In this document: in pieces, positions 9,532-20,124 of the stretch | Layout of the letters: each line of letters begins with the position of its first letter | Position numbering within the stretch: the stretch's first letter is position 1 | Assembly (NCBI RefSeq): GCF_905120345.1 | Contig: NZ_CAJHOA010000004.1 | Span: forward strand, 124,001-188,000 | Reading direction: 5' to 3' | DNA: 64,000 bases | Source of the DNA: Denitrificimonas caeni | GTDB taxonomy: Bacteria; Pseudomonadota; Gammaproteobacteria; Pseudomonadales; Pseudomonadaceae | Made by a program: the position numbers and the translations under genes | The notes under the pieces: generated by a model | Seen by the model: only the letters and a program-made list of their open reading frames with translations | Databases searched by the model: none | What the model was told of the DNA's origin: nothing

Positions 9532-11709
9532 TTATAAGCCATTTTTAGCTTTAAATTCGCGACGACGACGGTGCAGAACGGGCTCGGTGTAACCATTAGG
9601 CTGATCACGACCTTGCAGTACCAACTCCAGTGATGCTTGGAACGCAATGTTGTCAACAAAGTTCGCGGCCATTGGCTTATAGATTGGATCATTCGCATTC
9701 TGACGGTCAACAACGACAGCCATCCGCTGCATGGTTTCAACAATTTGCTCCTCAGTGACAATACCGTGGCGCAACCAGTTGGCCATGTGCTGGCTAGAAA
9801 TACGTAGGGTTGCACGGTCTTCCATCAAACCAACATCGTTGATATCCGGTACTTTCGAGCAACCAACACTGTGGTCAATCCAGCGCACAACATAGCCCAA
9901 GATACCTTGTGCGTTGTTGTCTAGCTCGTTCTGAATCTCTTCAGCAGTCCAATCAGTGCTTGGCGCCAAAGGAATCGTCAGGATATCGTCTAATGAAGCG
10001 AACTCACGCGTCTTCAGCTCTTCTTGGCGCGCAAAGACGTCTACTTCATGGTAGTGCAGTGCGTGCAGAATCGCTGCGGTTGGTGAAGGTACCCAAGCGG
10101 TATTTGCACCGGCTTTTGGATGGCCAATTTTTTGCTCAACCATCGCGGCCATTAGATCCGGCATGGCCCACATACCTTTACCGATTTGTGCAACGCCTGA
10201 CAGTCCTGTTGCCAGTCCTGTATCAACGTTCCAGTCTTCGTAGGCAGCAATCCACTTCTCACCGCGCATGGCTGTTTTACGAACCATTGCGCCCGCTTCC
10301 ATAGAGGTATGAATTTCATCACCGGTACGGTCAAGGAAACCTGTGTTAATAAACACGACACGCTCTTTCGCTGCAGCAATACAGGCTTTCAAGTTGACTG
10401 TAGTGCGACGCTCTTCATCCATAATGCCCATTTTCAGGGTATGACGCGCCAAACCTAAAACATCTTCAGTGCGATCAAATAACTCATTAGCAAAAGCGGC
10501 TTCTTCTGGACCATGCATTTTTGGTTTAACAATATACATGCTGCCAGTACGACTGTTTTGACGGGTGGTATTGCCATTTAGGTTATGCATGGCAATCAAA
10601 CTGGTGAACAGTGCATCCATAATGCCTTCTGGCATTTCATTACCTTGCTCATCAATAATCGCTGGGTTAGTCATCAAGTGACCAACGTTACGAATGAACA
10701 ACAATGAACGACCGTGCAAAGTCACTTCGCCACCGTTTACTGTGGTGTAAACGCGATCTGGACTCATCACACGCGTAAAGGTTTTATCGCCTTTGGTAAC
10801 GCTCTCCGACAGATCACCTTTCATCAGGCCTAACCAGTTACTGTAGACCAGTGTTTTGTCATCCGCATCAACCGCAGCGATGGAGTCTTCGCAGTCCATA
10901 ATGGTGGTTAAAGCCGCTTCAACCAATACATCTTTGATACCGGCAGCATCGGTTTGGCCGATCATACTGCTTGCATCAATTTGAATTTCAAAGTGCAGAC
11001 CGTTATTTTTCAACAGCACAACGCTTGGCGCTGCAGCATCACCTTGGAAACCAATCAGCTGTGCATCATCACGTAAACCTGTGTTACTGCCGCCTTTTAG
11101 GCTGACAACCAGTTTACCATCTTCGATACGATAGCCGCTTGCATCAACATGCGAACCAGCGGCCAACGGTGCAGATTTGTCTAGGAAAGCACGGGCATAA
11201 GCGATGACTTTGTCGCCACGTACTTTGTTGTAACCCTTGCCTTTCTCTGCGCCGTCTTCTTCACTGATCACATCAGTGCCGTATAGAGCGTCATACAAAG
11301 AACCCCAACGCGCATTGGCGGCGTTAAGGGCAAAACGTGCGTTAGTTACAGGTACCACCAATTGTGGACCTGCCATACGAGCAATTTCGTCGTCAACATT
11401 TTGTGTGCTGGCTTGAAAGTCTGCTGCTTCTGGCAGCAAGTATCCAATCTCTTGCAGAAATGCTTTATAGGCTACTGCGTCATGAGTTTGGCCCTTACGT
11501 GCAAGGTGCCACTCATCAATTTGTGCTTGTAAGGCATCACGTTTTTCTAGCAGGGCACGATTTTTCGGTGCAAGGTCTTTTAACACCTTCGTTGCGCCTT
11601 CCCAGAACTGCTCTGCAGTCAGGCCAGTGCCTGGAATAGCTTGGGTGTTAACGAAGTCATATAAAACTTTGGCGACCTGCAAGCCACCGACTTGAACGCG
11701 ATCAGTCAT
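9532..11709 (-). CDS. glcB: Malate synthase G
   Basis: Condenses glyoxylate with acetyl-CoA to give malate in the glyoxylate shunt. The 725-residue length fits the monomeric G isoform (about 723 in E. coli). Visible signatures are [10 protein letters not shown] in the TIM-barrel core, the long insert typical of isoform [10 protein letters not shown], the region around [12 protein letters not shown], and [16 protein letters not shown], which contains the catalytic Asp. It stands alone, with its own terminator downstream and a small inverted repeat upstream. Confidence 0.96.
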   Translation of the reverse strand: MTDRVQVGGLQVAKVLYDFVNTQAIPGTGLTAEQFWEGATKVLKDLAPKNRALLEKRDALQAQIDEWHLARKGQTHDAVAYKAFLQEIGYLLPEAADFQASTQNVDDEIARMAGPQLVVPVTNARFALNAANARWGSLYDALYGTDVISEEDGAEKGKGYNKVRGDKVIAYARAFLDKSAPLAAGSHVDASGYRIEDGKLVVSLKGGSNTGLRDDAQLIGFQGDAAAPSVVLLKNNGLHFEIQIDASSMIGQTDAAGIKDVLVEAALTTIMDCEDSIAAVDADDKTLVYSNWLGLMKGDLSESVTKGDKTFTRVMSPDRVYTTVNGGEVTLHGRSLLFIRNVGHLMTNPAIIDEQGNEMPEGIMDALFTSLIAMHNLNGNTTRQNSRTGSMYIVKPKMHGPEEAAFANELFDRTEDVLGLARHTLKMGIMDEERRTTVNLKACIAAAKERVVFINTGFLDRTGDEIHTSMEAGAMVRKTAMRGEKWIAAYEDWNVDTGLATGLSGVAQIGKGMWAMPDLMAAMVEQKIGHPKAGANTAWVPSPTAAILHALHYHEVDVFARQEELKTREFASLDDILTIPLAPSTDWTAEEIQNELDNNAQGILGYVVRWIDHSVGCSKVPDINDVGLMEDRATLRISSQHMANWLRHGIVTEEQIVETMQRMAVVVDRQNANDPIYKPMAANFVDNIAFQASLELVLQGRDQPNGYTEPVLHRRRREFKAKNGL

Positions 11710-11759
11710 TTTTGCCTCACTCTGCTTGGAAAAGCCTCAAATAAAACGGCCATTAGGCC

Positions 11760-11787
11760 ATGTAGTGCATACAGATAAATACTACAT
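11760..11787. promoter_or_regulatory. Inverted repeat upstream of glcB
   Basis: ATGTAGT (11760-11766) and ACTACAT (11781-11787) form a 7-bp dyad with a 14-bp spacer, 51 bp upstream of the glcB start. Arms about two helical turns apart suit a dimeric regulator, but I do not recognise the site. Confidence 0.3.
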
Positions 11788-11850
11788 GAATATTTGAAAA
11801 AAAGCAGAGAGAAATACGTAGCGCCGTTTTGTAAGCACTTTGTCACAGAC

Positions 11851-11892
11851 AAAAAAAACTCCGAATCTCACAAGGGGGGAGAGATTCGGAGT
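11851..11892 (-). terminator. Strong intrinsic terminator of the sRNA/polA side
   Basis: On the minus strand, a perfect 12-bp stem (arms 11881-11892 and 11858-11869) with an 11-nt loop is followed by eight T residues (11851-11858). The T tract exists only for minus-strand transcription, so the hairpin belongs to the polA side. Confidence 0.85.
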
Positions 11893-11978
11893 ATAAGTCC
11901 GGACTGCTAGGGGAAGTCCGGATATCTGCCAACATAAAACACATCAAGGAGTATCAACAATGGCCTTATCAGCCATCT
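11851..11978 (-). ncRNA. ersA: Probable ErsA/Spot 42-type small RNA downstream of polA
   Basis: The 323-bp gap between glcB and polA holds a minus-strand transcription unit that starts just after polA. It has a promoter-like element at 11985-12013, an 8-bp hairpin (11898-11922), and a perfect 12-bp terminator hairpin (11858-11869 with 11881-11892) followed by eight T residues. The predicted RNA is about 128 nt and shows C-rich single-stranded loops suited to pairing with ribosome-binding sites. Spot 42 (enterics) and ErsA (P. aeruginosa, 132 nt as I recall, AlgU-dependent) lie in the same place next to polA. Position, size, promoter and terminator all agree; sequence homology was not tested. 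Confidence 0.65.
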
Positions 11979-11984
11979 ATATAC

Positions 11985-12013
11985 TCTGACTAAGCAAATC
12001 AGCAGATAGTTCC
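11985..12013 (-). promoter_or_regulatory. AlgU/sigma-E-like promoter for the sRNA
   Basis: On the minus strand, GGAACTA (12007-12013) is followed after 17 bp by TCAGA (11985-11989). The AlgU consensus is GAACTT-N16/17-TCTGA, so each box differs at one position. It lies 20 bp beyond the polA stop codon. Confidence 0.55.
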
Positions 12014-12032
12014 CAACTGTCATTAAATAATT

Positions 12033-14834
12033 TTAATGTGCCTGATCCCAATTATCGCCCACCCCAGCCTCAACGATCAATGGCACATCTAAGGTCGCAC
12101 CAGCACTCATGAGTGGCAGCAGACCCGCGCGTAATTCATCCACTTGATCTTCACGGACCTCCAGCACCAGTTCATCATGTACTTGCAGAATAACCCGTGC
12201 ATCAAGACCTGAATCAGCCAACCACTGGTCGACCGTAATCATCGCGCGCTTAATAATATCCGCGGCACTGCCCTGCATCGGTGCGTTAATCGCCGTGCGC
12301 TCAGCACCTTTACGGATAGCAGCGTTCTTCGCATTAATCTCTGGCAAATATAAGCGACGACCAAATAAGGTTTCCACATAACCCTGCTCGCTGGCTTGGG
12401 TACGTGTACGTTCCATGTAGTCCAACACGCCAGGATAGCGAGCAAAGTAGCGATCCATATACATCTTAGCTTGGCCACGATCACAACCAATCTGTTTAGC
12501 CAAACCATGTGCACTCATACCGTAAATCAAACCAAAGTTAATCGCTTTAGCGCTGCGGCGCTGGTCATTGGTCACCTCATCGAGTGGCACACCAAACACT
12601 TCTGATGCGGTGGCCTTATGTACATCACGATCATGACGAAAGGCATCGAGTAAACCAGGGTCTTGCGCCAAGTGCGCCATAATTCGCAGTTCAATTTGCG
12701 AATAGTCAGCGGCCAGTAACTTATAGCCTTTAGGCGCGACAAACGCCTGACGAATACGACGACCCTCGGCTGTACGGATCGGGATATTTTGTAAATTTGG
12801 ATCGCTAGATGATAAACGCCCGGTCGCGGTGACCGCTTGGTGATAGCTGGTGTGGATACGTCCTGTCAGTGGGTTAATTTGCTCAGGCAGACGGTCTGTA
12901 TAGGTACTTTTCAACTTGCTCAGGCTACGGTACTCCATCAGTAGCACAGGCAACTCATGACCTTGCTCAGCCAGTTCAGATAACACCGCTTCTGCAGTGC
13001 TAGGCTGACCTTTGGCTGTTTTGGAGAGCACAGGCAGACCCAACTTTTCATACAGCACCACGCCCAGTTGCTTAGGCGATGCCAAATTAAATTCTTCACC
13101 GGCAATTTCAAAGGTTTGCCGCTCAAGCTCGGTGAGCTTGGCCGCTAATTCTAAACTTTGCACACCCAACAAGTGCGCGTCGACCAAAGCACCGTAGCGC
13201 TCGATGCGCGCCAAGACGGGCATCAGCGGCATTTCAATATTATCCAACACCTCACGTAGCGGCGGGATGTCCTGCAACTCTTTGATTAAACGATTGTGCA
13301 AACACAAGGTAATCTCAGCATCTTCCGCAGCATAAGGCCCAGCAACGTCTAAGGAAATCTGATTAAAAGTCAGCTGTTTTGCGCCTTTGCCGGCAACATC
13401 CTCAAAACGAATGGTGCTGCGATTTAAATAGCGCAGCGCCAAATCATCCATATTATGGCGCGTCACTGTGGAGTTAAGCACATAGGACTCCAGCATGGTA
13501 TCAAAACGCACGCCCTGCACATTAATACCGTAACGGGCCAGCACATTGATATCGTACTTACCGTTTTGGCAGACCTTAGCAATCGCTGGATCTTCTAACA
13601 AAGGACGCAAGGCAGCTAAAACATAATCTTGATCCAACTGCTGCGGTACACCCATATAGTCGTGGGCGATTGGCACATAAGCACCCTCGCCTTCAGCGAC
13701 TGCAAAAGAAATACCCACTAAACGTGCTTGCTGGGCATCGACACTGGTCGTTTCGGTATCAAAAGCAAACAGCGTGGCTGTACTTAATCGTTGCAACCAG
13801 TCGACAAAGGCATCTTCCGTTAAAAGGGTGTGAAATGCCGCTTGATACTCAGGCTCAACTGCAGCAACTTCTGTGTCTATTGTCGGCTCAGCAAATAAGT
13901 CATCCACAGCGGAACGGGCTGCTTGAGCTTTTGGTTTGGGAGCCACTGCTGGCGTAGCACTACGACGACGGATTTCATCTTGCCAACTTTTAAACTGTAA
14001 ACGCTCATACAGCTCCAGCAAAATATCATCTTGCGGTGGCTGCATCTGCATCTCATCAATATTAAGATCCAGCTCAACATCCAGCTTAATCGTGGCTAAC
14101 TCACGTGATAAGTAAGCCATATCACGGTTGTCTAACAACTTTTGACCTAAGGTTTTTGCACCCCGAATCGGCAATGTAGCAACTTGATCGATACTGTTAT
14201 AAATCGCATCCATATCACCCAAGCCCACCAGCAAACCCAATGCGGTTTTCTCACCAACGCCCGGTACGCCAGGAATATTGTCAGACTTATCGCCCATTAA
14301 GGCCAAGTAATCGATAATCAACTCAGGGCCAATACCAAATTTTTCCACCACTCCAGCACTGTCCATCGTGGTGTTGTACATCGTGTTAACTAAGGTGACA
14401 TGACCATTAACCAACTGCGCCATATCTTTATCACCGGTGGAGATCACCACAGGGCGTTCAGCTAAAGTACTGCTACGCGCTAAGGTGCCTATCACATCAT
14501 CCGCTTCCACACCTTCCACGCATAAAAACGGAAAACCTAACGCCTGCACACACTGATGTAAAGGCTCAATCTGTACACGTAAGTCATCCGGCATCGACGG
14601 CCTTTGCGCCTTATATTCAGCAAAAAGCTCATCACGAAAGGTCGGTCCCTTGGCATCAAAAATCACCGTAATCACGCTATCTGGATATTGCTTACACAAG
14701 CTACGCAGCATATTAAGCACACCTTTCACAGCACCAGTGGGCAACCCTGCAGATGTCATTAACGGTGGCAACGCATGAAACGCGCGATACAAATAAGATG
14801 AACCATCAACCAAAACTAAAGGGGCCTGAGACAT
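12033..14834 (-). CDS. polA: DNA polymerase I
   Basis: A 933-residue polymerase for repair and Okazaki fragment processing. It has an N-terminal 5'-3' exonuclease (LVLVDGSSYLYRAFHALPPL; 1 to about 290), a 3'-5' exonuclease domain with an intact DTETT motif near residue 358 so proofreading should work, and a C-terminal polymerase domain with the usual DYSQIELR and HDELVLEV motifs. I start it at ATG 14832-14834, where the sequence matches Pseudomonas PolA; the longer frame to 14861 adds nine residues unlike the family. A probable ErsA-like sRNA gene follows directly. Confidence 0.96.
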   Translation of the reverse strand: MSQAPLVLVDGSSYLYRAFHALPPLMTSAGLPTGAVKGVLNMLRSLCKQYPDSVITVIFDAKGPTFRDELFAEYKAQRPSMPDDLRVQIEPLHQCVQALGFPFLCVEGVEADDVIGTLARSSTLAERPVVISTGDKDMAQLVNGHVTLVNTMYNTTMDSAGVVEKFGIGPELIIDYLALMGDKSDNIPGVPGVGEKTALGLLVGLGDMDAIYNSIDQVATLPIRGAKTLGQKLLDNRDMAYLSRELATIKLDVELDLNIDEMQMQPPQDDILLELYERLQFKSWQDEIRRRSATPAVAPKPKAQAARSAVDDLFAEPTIDTEVAAVEPEYQAAFHTLLTEDAFVDWLQRLSTATLFAFDTETTSVDAQQARLVGISFAVAEGEGAYVPIAHDYMGVPQQLDQDYVLAALRPLLEDPAIAKVCQNGKYDINVLARYGINVQGVRFDTMLESYVLNSTVTRHNMDDLALRYLNRSTIRFEDVAGKGAKQLTFNQISLDVAGPYAAEDAEITLCLHNRLIKELQDIPPLREVLDNIEMPLMPVLARIERYGALVDAHLLGVQSLELAAKLTELERQTFEIAGEEFNLASPKQLGVVLYEKLGLPVLSKTAKGQPSTAEAVLSELAEQGHELPVLLMEYRSLSKLKSTYTDRLPEQINPLTGRIHTSYHQAVTATGRLSSSDPNLQNIPIRTAEGRRIRQAFVAPKGYKLLAADYSQIELRIMAHLAQDPGLLDAFRHDRDVHKATASEVFGVPLDEVTNDQRRSAKAINFGLIYGMSAHGLAKQIGCDRGQAKMYMDRYFARYPGVLDYMERTRTQASEQGYVETLFGRRLYLPEINAKNAAIRKGAERTAINAPMQGSAADIIKRAMITVDQWLADSGLDARVILQVHDELVLEVREDQVDELRAGLLPLMSAGATLDVPLIVEAGVGDNWDQAH

Positions 14835-14978
14835 GCGGATATTCAACCTTAACGAAAACACTTAATGATAAACACGATACGTGCTTAACAAGCATACAGG
14901 CAATCACTAACACCTCCCACTGTGCGGCGGGGTATTGGCAGCACCACCCAAGCTAAACTAGTGCAGAATCAGCTATCA

Positions 14979-14998
14979 ATCCTAGATTTTGCTAGGAT
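14979..14998 (+). other. Hairpin upstream of the 73-residue ORF
   Basis: ATCCTAG (14979-14985) and CTAGGAT (14992-14998) form a perfect 7-bp stem with a 6-nt loop, extendable by GCT/AGC after a bulge. It lies 56 bp upstream of the small ORF. A role as leader structure or operator is unproven. Confidence 0.3.
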
Positions 14999-15054
14999 AG
15001 CAATTGCTGCTTATTGATTATGAGCATTCTCACCGTACAGCCTAGGAGTTTTAG

Positions 15055-15276
15055 ATGAGTGAAAAACTTAACAGCGATGCACTGCAAGCGCTCAAAATTG
15101 CTTTCAACTATATGCCTAAAGCCATTGAAGTCACCAAATATGAATACGGCGAGCACTACAAAGTAGTTCTTGAGCATATTGAGACAGTTAAAGAAGTACT
15201 GCTAATGAATGATGTTGATCCGGAAGAAGTCTATGGCGAGGTCAACCCTGAACATACGCCGAACTCGTCATACTGA
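15055..15276 (+). CDS. Conserved small protein of unknown function (73 aa)
   Basis: An acidic 73-residue protein with no signal peptide or membrane helix, predicted mostly helical (SDALQALKIAF, YKVVLEHIETVKEVLL). TAGGAG at 15042-15047 gives a good ribosome-binding site for ATG 15055. It ends with a negatively charged, proline-containing tail. I do not recognise a family. Codon use looks like that of neighbouring genes, and the good ribosome-binding site argues that it is real. It lies between divergent polA and a second small ORF in the same orientation. Confidence 0.65.
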   Translation: MSEKLNSDALQALKIAFNYMPKAIEVTKYEYGEHYKVVLEHIETVKEVLLMNDVDPEEVYGEVNPEHTPNSSY

Positions 15277-15338
15277 ATAACGGCTCTTGAGTTAAGTTAA
15301 GAAATCCCGAGAAAAATTTGTCGCGCAAGCGCTGCTCT

Positions 15339-15386
15339 GGCAGAGTGTTTTATCGCTGCGCTAGCCGCGTATATGGCAACTCTGCC
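15339..15386. repeat. Inverted repeat between two small ORFs
   Basis: GGCAGAGT (15339-15346) and ACTCTGCC (15379-15386) are perfect 8-bp arms around 32 bp of GC-rich sequence. It may be a structured leader for the 76-residue ORF or a terminator for the 73-residue ORF; there is no T tract. Confidence 0.35.
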
Positions 15387-15430
15387 GCTTTAAGCACTGT
15401 TTAATAGACAATAATAAGAAGGGTATAACG

Positions 15431-15661
15431 ATGACCGATACTTGGCTTCCTTCGCTAATCACCGCCACGCCTCAAGAAGGCTTTGAGCTGGCAATCACCC
15501 TGAGTCGTCGCGGCGTGAAATACACGCAACCAGATATGGAGACTCTAAAAGCATTGCGTAATGACTATGCACAATCTGCTGATGGACTAACGGCTGCCTC
15601 TCAAGTGATCGCGATTAACTTCCAAACCGTCTCTGCAGCCAATAACTACTGGCGCAGCTAA
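15431..15661 (+). CDS. Small hypothetical protein (76 aa)
   Basis: A 76-residue soluble protein without signal peptide or transmembrane segment. AAGAAGGG about 10 bases upstream is a good ribosome-binding site for ATG 15431. A helix-rich N-terminal half (LSRRGVKYTQPDMETLKALR) precedes a Ser/Ala-rich C-terminal half. I recognise no family and make no functional claim. It faces plsC, whose stop codon is only 42 bp away. Confidence 0.55.
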   Translation: MTDTWLPSLITATPQEGFELAITLSRRGVKYTQPDMETLKALRNDYAQSADGLTAASQVIAINFQTVSAANNYWRS

Positions 15662-15703
15662 TCTTGCACTGCTCAGGCGCAGCCACCAACTATACGCACC
15701 TGC

Positions 15704-16480
15704 TTACTTGGTCGCCTGCGCCTTAATGTCCGCAAGATTCTGTGCATCTAACGCACCAATCTCAAATTGCGTTTGTGCAATCCACTCAAAAGCGCGCTGA
15801 TTGAGTTCGGCAATCGCGCGTGGGCCTTCACCCTCGATATACATCGCTGGACCAATCACTACATCAATCACCCCTGGTTTCTTACCCCAGCCGGCTTTCG
15901 GCCAAAACATCCCAGCATTATGGGCAATAGGTAGCACGGGCAAGCCAGCATTCGCCGCTAAAGAAGCACCGCCGCGGGAAAACTTACCGATTTGTCCTGT
16001 CGGAATTCGCGTTCCTTCAGGAAAAATCAGCACCCAACAGTTCTGTTGTAGACGATCAGCACCTTGTGTTGCCAGTTGCTTCAATGCTTGTTTGGGGTTT
16101 TCACGGTTAATCGCAATCGGCTTGAGCATGGCCATGGCCCAACCAAAAAAAGGTACGCGTAACAGCTCTTTTTTTAACACTTGGCTCAATGGCTGAAAAT
16201 ACGCTGATAAGAAAAATGTTTCCCAAGTGCTTTGGTGCTTAGACAAAATCACGCAACGCTGGCTGGGAATATGCTCAGCGCCGGTCACTCGATAGTCCAA
16301 GCCAATCAGGTGCTTCGCCAAACCCACGGCAAAGCGACACCAATACACATTGATAAAACGATAGCGTGCCGGAAAGGATAAAAACGGTGCGACCAGCAAG
16401 CCAATAGTGCACCAAATAAAGGCACTTAAACTCAGCAAAACGTAGAAAACTGCGATTCTTAATCCGTAGATAACGCCCAT
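15704..16480 (-). CDS. plsC: 1-acyl-sn-glycerol-3-phosphate acyltransferase
   Basis: An inner-membrane acyltransferase (258 aa) that makes phosphatidic acid from lysophosphatidic acid. An N-terminal membrane helix (about 5-30) precedes the catalytic box, here KHQSTWET, an HX4E in place of the textbook HX4D. The substrate-binding box FPEGTRIP is intact. The Glu variant is common in proteobacterial relatives as far as I recall, so activity is expected. It is last in the glyQ-glyS-gmhB-plsC run, the same neighbours as the origin-proximal P. aeruginosa locus. Confidence 0.9.
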   Translation of the reverse strand: MGVIYGLRIAVFYVLLSLSAFIWCTIGLLVAPFLSFPARYRFINVYWCRFAVGLAKHLIGLDYRVTGAEHIPSQRCVILSKHQSTWETFFLSAYFQPLSQVLKKELLRVPFFGWAMAMLKPIAINRENPKQALKQLATQGADRLQQNCWVLIFPEGTRIPTGQIGKFSRGGASLAANAGLPVLPIAHNAGMFWPKAGWGKKPGVIDVVIGPAMYIEGEGPRAIAELNQRAFEWIAQTQFEIGALDAQNLADIKAQATK

Positions 16481-16492
16481 ACTGTTCGGCCT

Positions 16493-17023
16493 TTAGCGTA
16501 GTAAATGATCGGCAACTGCTGATAAGTCAGCAAAAATTAAAGTAGTGTCTGGCAGCGGTTGTTCACGAGTCTGCGCGCCTTTACCGCTGCAGACTAAAAC
16601 CGGCTGCGCATTGGCGGCAACAGCGGCTTGCAAGTCACGTAAGCTATCACCGACAAACCAAACGCCGTCCAGCGCTGTTTGATAGTGCTCAGCGACCTGC
16701 TCCAACAAGCCCGCTAATGGTTTACGGCACGTGCAGCCATCATCTGGACCATGCGGACAATAGGTAATTAACCCTAGATGACCACCACGTTGCTGTACTG
16801 CATCACGTAACACTTGATGCATAGAGTCCAGGGTCGGCACGCTATAGTAACCACGCGCTAAACCCGACTGATTGGTAGCCACTGCCACAGTCCAGCCTGC
16901 GCGACTTAGGCGTGCAATAGCATCGAGTGCGCCCGGCAACGGAATCCACTCAGCCACAGTTTTAATATAATCGTCTGAGTCGTAATTAATCACGCCATCA
17001 CGATCGAGAATGATCAACTTCAT
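16493..17023 (-). CDS. gmhB: D-glycero-beta-D-manno-heptose 1,7-bisphosphate 7-phosphatase
   Basis: A 176-residue HAD-superfamily phosphatase in ADP-heptose synthesis for lipopolysaccharide core. Motif I is ILDRDGVIN at 4-12, motif II is TNQSG, and the zinc-binding loop CPHGPDDGCTC typical of GmhB is present, followed by GDSLRDLQAA. The start at 17023 is favoured by AAGGA on the minus strand just upstream and by family length; the open frame to 17065 adds a non-conserved prefix. It lies 12 bp before plsC and follows glyS. Confidence 0.92.
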   Translation of the reverse strand: MKLIILDRDGVINYDSDDYIKTVAEWIPLPGALDAIARLSRAGWTVAVATNQSGLARGYYSVPTLDSMHQVLRDAVQQRGGHLGLITYCPHGPDDGCTCRKPLAGLLEQVAEHYQTALDGVWFVGDSLRDLQAAVAANAQPVLVCSGKGAQTREQPLPDTTLIFADLSAVADHLLR

Positions 17024-17085
17024 GCTTAGTCCTTTAACTGGATGAACGCACGACAGGGCACGCACATCCAGTCTCTTGCAGAGTA

Positions 17086-19140
17086 TTAATCCAACACAGA
17101 AATATCTGCTACACCTAAGAACAGTCCACGTAACTGTGCCAATAATGCATGGCGGTTAGCGCGGATATCTGGGTCTTCAGCGTTGACCATAACCGCAGTA
17201 AAGAAGGCATCAACCGGCTCATGTAAGCTCGCTAATCGAGTCAATGCTGCAGTGTACTGACGACTTGCTGCCAACGGCTGCACTGCTTGTAACGCTTGCT
17301 GTAAAGCCGCGTACAGAGCAAATTCAGTTGGACTATCGAAGTAGTGTGCTTGTACCGCTGTCGTTTGCTGCGTAGCACTTTTACCTAACAGATTAGACAC
17401 GCGCTTATTCACTGCCGCCAAAGCTTGTGCTTCTGGTAAAGCACGGAAAGCCTGTACTGCCTGCACTCGCTGGTCAAAGTCCAGCGGTGACATTGGATGC
17501 AGTGCCCGCACCGCTTGGTAGACAGCCACATCAACGCCAGCATCTTCATACCGAGCACGCAGACGGTCAAAAATGAAGTCTTGAACCTGTTCAGCTAAAC
17601 CGTTGCTATTGATTTTATCGCCGTACTGAGCAATCGCCATCGCGACCAACTCTGACACATCAACATCCAATTGTTTTTCAATCAGAGTACGCAAAATACC
17701 TAAAGCGGCACGACGTAATGCATAGGGGTCTTTACTACCGGTTGGCAACATGCCAATACCAAAAATACCCACCAACGTGTCTAACTTGTCTGCCACTGCT
17801 ACCGCCGCACCGGTTAAGGTGGTTGGTAATTCAGCGCCAGCACCACGTGGCATATATTGCTCGTTAAGCGCTAGAGCAATATCACCTTCTTCACCATCAT
17901 TTTGTGCATAGTAGAGACCCGCAATACCCTGCATCTCTGGGAACTCACCGACCATTTCTGTAGCGAGGTCACACTTCGACAACAAACCTGCACGCGCTGC
18001 ATGCACAGGGTTGCCGCCAACTTTATCGGCAATAAAACCAGCCAGTTTGGAGACTCGAATGGCTTTATCGTAAACGCTACCCAGTTGCGCTTGGAATACG
18101 ACATTCTTTAGACGCTCATTGAACGCTTCAAGCGGCTGCTTTTGGTCTTGTAAGTAGAAGAACTCAGCATCCGTTAAGCGTGGGCGTACAACTTTCTCAT
18201 TACCTGAGATCACTTGTTGTGGATCACGGCTCTCAATATTGGCCACCGTAATAAAGCGCGGCAATAACGCACCATTACTATCGAGTAAACAGAAATACTT
18301 CTGGTTATCTTGCATGGTAATAATCAAAGCTTCTTGCGGTACATCCAAGAAGTGCTCTTCAAATGAGCAGACCAATGGCACCGGCCATTCAACCAACGCA
18401 GTCACTTCATCCAATAAGGCTGGCGGTACAATTGCTGTGCCCTGCTGCTCAGCAGCCAGCTCATCAATACGCTTTTGAATCAGACTACGGCGCTCAGCAA
18501 AATCAACCAGCACGTAGGCTTTCCGCAATGCTTCCACATAATCACTGGGCTGATTAAGTACCACATCAGTGTTGTGATGAAAACGGTGACCGCGTGAAGC
18601 ACGGCCTGCGGTTTGCGCCAGAATGGTGCAATCAACCACATCACTACCAAACAGCATCACCAACCATTGGGTTGGGCGAACAAACTCTTCTTTACGTGCG
18701 CCCCAGCGCATACGCTTAGGAATCGGTAATGCACTCAACGATTCTTCGACAATACTCGGCAGTAAAGCAACCGTCGCTTGGCCTGGAATATGTTGTTCAA
18801 AGCGTAACTTAGCACCACTGCGATCAATTTCGCTGATATCAACGCCACACTTACGGGCAAAACCCAGTGCTGCTTTAGTGGGCTCGCCCTGTTCATCAAA
18901 GGCCGCTTGTAGTGGTGGACCATCCATGGCTTGGCTGCGATCGTCTTGACGCTCAGCCAGCTGGCTAATACATACTGCTAAACGGCGTGGTGCAGCATAG
19001 ACTTGCACTTTACCGTGGCTTAGGCCGGCGGTTTTTAAACCTTTAGTGATGCCATCTCGGAACGCATTGGCTAAGGTATTGAGAGCTTTAGGGGGTAACT
19101 CTTCAGTACCTAACTCAACTAGAAAGTCACGTGCACTCAT
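17086..19140 (-). CDS. glyS: Glycine-tRNA ligase beta subunit
   Basis: A 684-residue tRNA-binding subunit of the alpha2-beta2 glycyl-tRNA synthetase. It opens with [17 protein letters not shown], the signature of GlyS, and includes HD-domain-like and anticodon-binding regions towards the C terminus. Its ATG overlaps the glyQ stop by 4 bp, which fits the equal amounts of the two subunits. Confidence 0.97.
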   Translation of the reverse strand: MSARDFLVELGTEELPPKALNTLANAFRDGITKGLKTAGLSHGKVQVYAAPRRLAVCISQLAERQDDRSQAMDGPPLQAAFDEQGEPTKAALGFARKCGVDISEIDRSGAKLRFEQHIPGQATVALLPSIVEESLSALPIPKRMRWGARKEEFVRPTQWLVMLFGSDVVDCTILAQTAGRASRGHRFHHNTDVVLNQPSDYVEALRKAYVLVDFAERRSLIQKRIDELAAEQQGTAIVPPALLDEVTALVEWPVPLVCSFEEHFLDVPQEALIITMQDNQKYFCLLDSNGALLPRFITVANIESRDPQQVISGNEKVVRPRLTDAEFFYLQDQKQPLEAFNERLKNVVFQAQLGSVYDKAIRVSKLAGFIADKVGGNPVHAARAGLLSKCDLATEMVGEFPEMQGIAGLYYAQNDGEEGDIALALNEQYMPRGAGAELPTTLTGAAVAVADKLDTLVGIFGIGMLPTGSKDPYALRRAALGILRTLIEKQLDVDVSELVAMAIAQYGDKINSNGLAEQVQDFIFDRLRARYEDAGVDVAVYQAVRALHPMSPLDFDQRVQAVQAFRALPEAQALAAVNKRVSNLLGKSATQQTTAVQAHYFDSPTEFALYAALQQALQAVQPLAASRQYTAALTRLASLHEPVDAFFTAVMVNAEDPDIRANRHALLAQLRGLFLGVADISVLD

Positions 19141-20084
19141 TGTTCAATCTCCAACTTAGCCAACACTTCATCACGTAATGCCTCCGTTGCCATTGGGAAA
19201 CCCAGCTTGGCACGCGCTTCTAAATAACTTTGCGCTACGGCACGCGCCAAGGTGCGCACCCGTAAAATGTAACGTTGACGCTCTGTCACAGAAATAGCAC
19301 GGCGCGCATCCAGTAAATTAAAGGTATGCGAGGCTTTTAAGACCATTTCATAGCTCGGTAGCGGCAGATTTAAAAGACTGAGACGACTGGCTTCACTTTC
19401 ATAAAAGTCAAACAGCTCAAACATCTTTTCTACGTTGGCATGTTCAAAGTTATAGGTGGATTGCTCGACTTCGTTCTGGTGGAAGACATCACCATAGGTC
19501 ACTTTACCGAACGGGCCATCCGTCCAGACCAAGTCATAGACTGAATCAACCCCTTGGATATACATCGCCAAGCGCTCGAGGCCGTAGGTGATTTCACCGG
19601 TCACGGGGTAGCACTCAATGCCACCGACTTGCTGGAAGTAGGTGAACTGGGTGACTTCCATGCCATTAAGCCAAATTTCCCAGCCCAAACCCCATGCACC
19701 TAAAGTTGGCGATTCCCAGTTGTCTTCAACAAAGCGGATATCGTGCACCAAAGGATCAATACCAATATGGCGCAAAGACTCTAAATAAAGCTCTTGAATA
19801 TTGTCTGGATTGGGTTTGAGCACCACTTGAAACTGATAATAATGTTGCAAGCGGTTGGGGTTATTACCGTAGCGGCCATCGGTTGGACGGCGTGAAGGTT
19901 GCACATAAGCAGCGTTCCAGGTTTCTGGACCTAGAGCACGTAGAAAGGTTGCGGTATGGAAGGTGCCAGCACCCATTTCCATATCGTAGGGTTGCAGTAC
20001 CACACAGCCCTGCTCAGCCCAAAAGCTCTGCAAGGTAAGAATCAGATCTTGGAAGGTACGCACGGCGGCGGTTGTCTGGGTCAC
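19137..20084 (-). CDS. glyQ: Glycine-tRNA ligase alpha subunit
   Basis: The 315-residue catalytic subunit of glycyl-tRNA synthetase, a class II enzyme fold. Recognisable segments are [45 protein letters not shown] and [18 protein letters not shown]. The start codon is GTG (20082-20084), placing [11 protein letters not shown] at the N terminus as in Pseudomonas. It is first gene of the operon with glyS. Confidence 0.97.
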   Translation of the reverse strand: MTQTTAAVRTFQDLILTLQSFWAEQGCVVLQPYDMEMGAGTFHTATFLRALGPETWNAAYVQPSRRPTDGRYGNNPNRLQHYYQFQVVLKPNPDNIQELYLESLRHIGIDPLVHDIRFVEDNWESPTLGAWGLGWEIWLNGMEVTQFTYFQQVGGIECYPVTGEITYGLERLAMYIQGVDSVYDLVWTDGPFGKVTYGDVFHQNEVEQSTYNFEHANVEKMFELFDFYESEASRLSLLNLPLPSYEMVLKASHTFNLLDARRAISVTERQRYILRVRTLARAVAQSYLEARAKLGFPMATEALRDEVLAKLEIEQ

Positions 20085-20124
20085 GTTATTATATCCACTG
20101 TTAAAGACGGGCAGAAAGTTCGAG

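Noticed and set aside
11857-11922. Plus-strand hairpins with AAGGGGGGA and TAGGGGA loops, like RsmY/RsmZ
   Set aside because: The T tract that completes a terminator exists only for minus-strand transcription, and a promoter-like element on that strand explains the unit better.
11960-11989. Nine-codon ORF MALSAIYIL with AAGGAG upstream
   Set aside because: It is antisense to the probable sRNA and has no plausible downstream gene to control.
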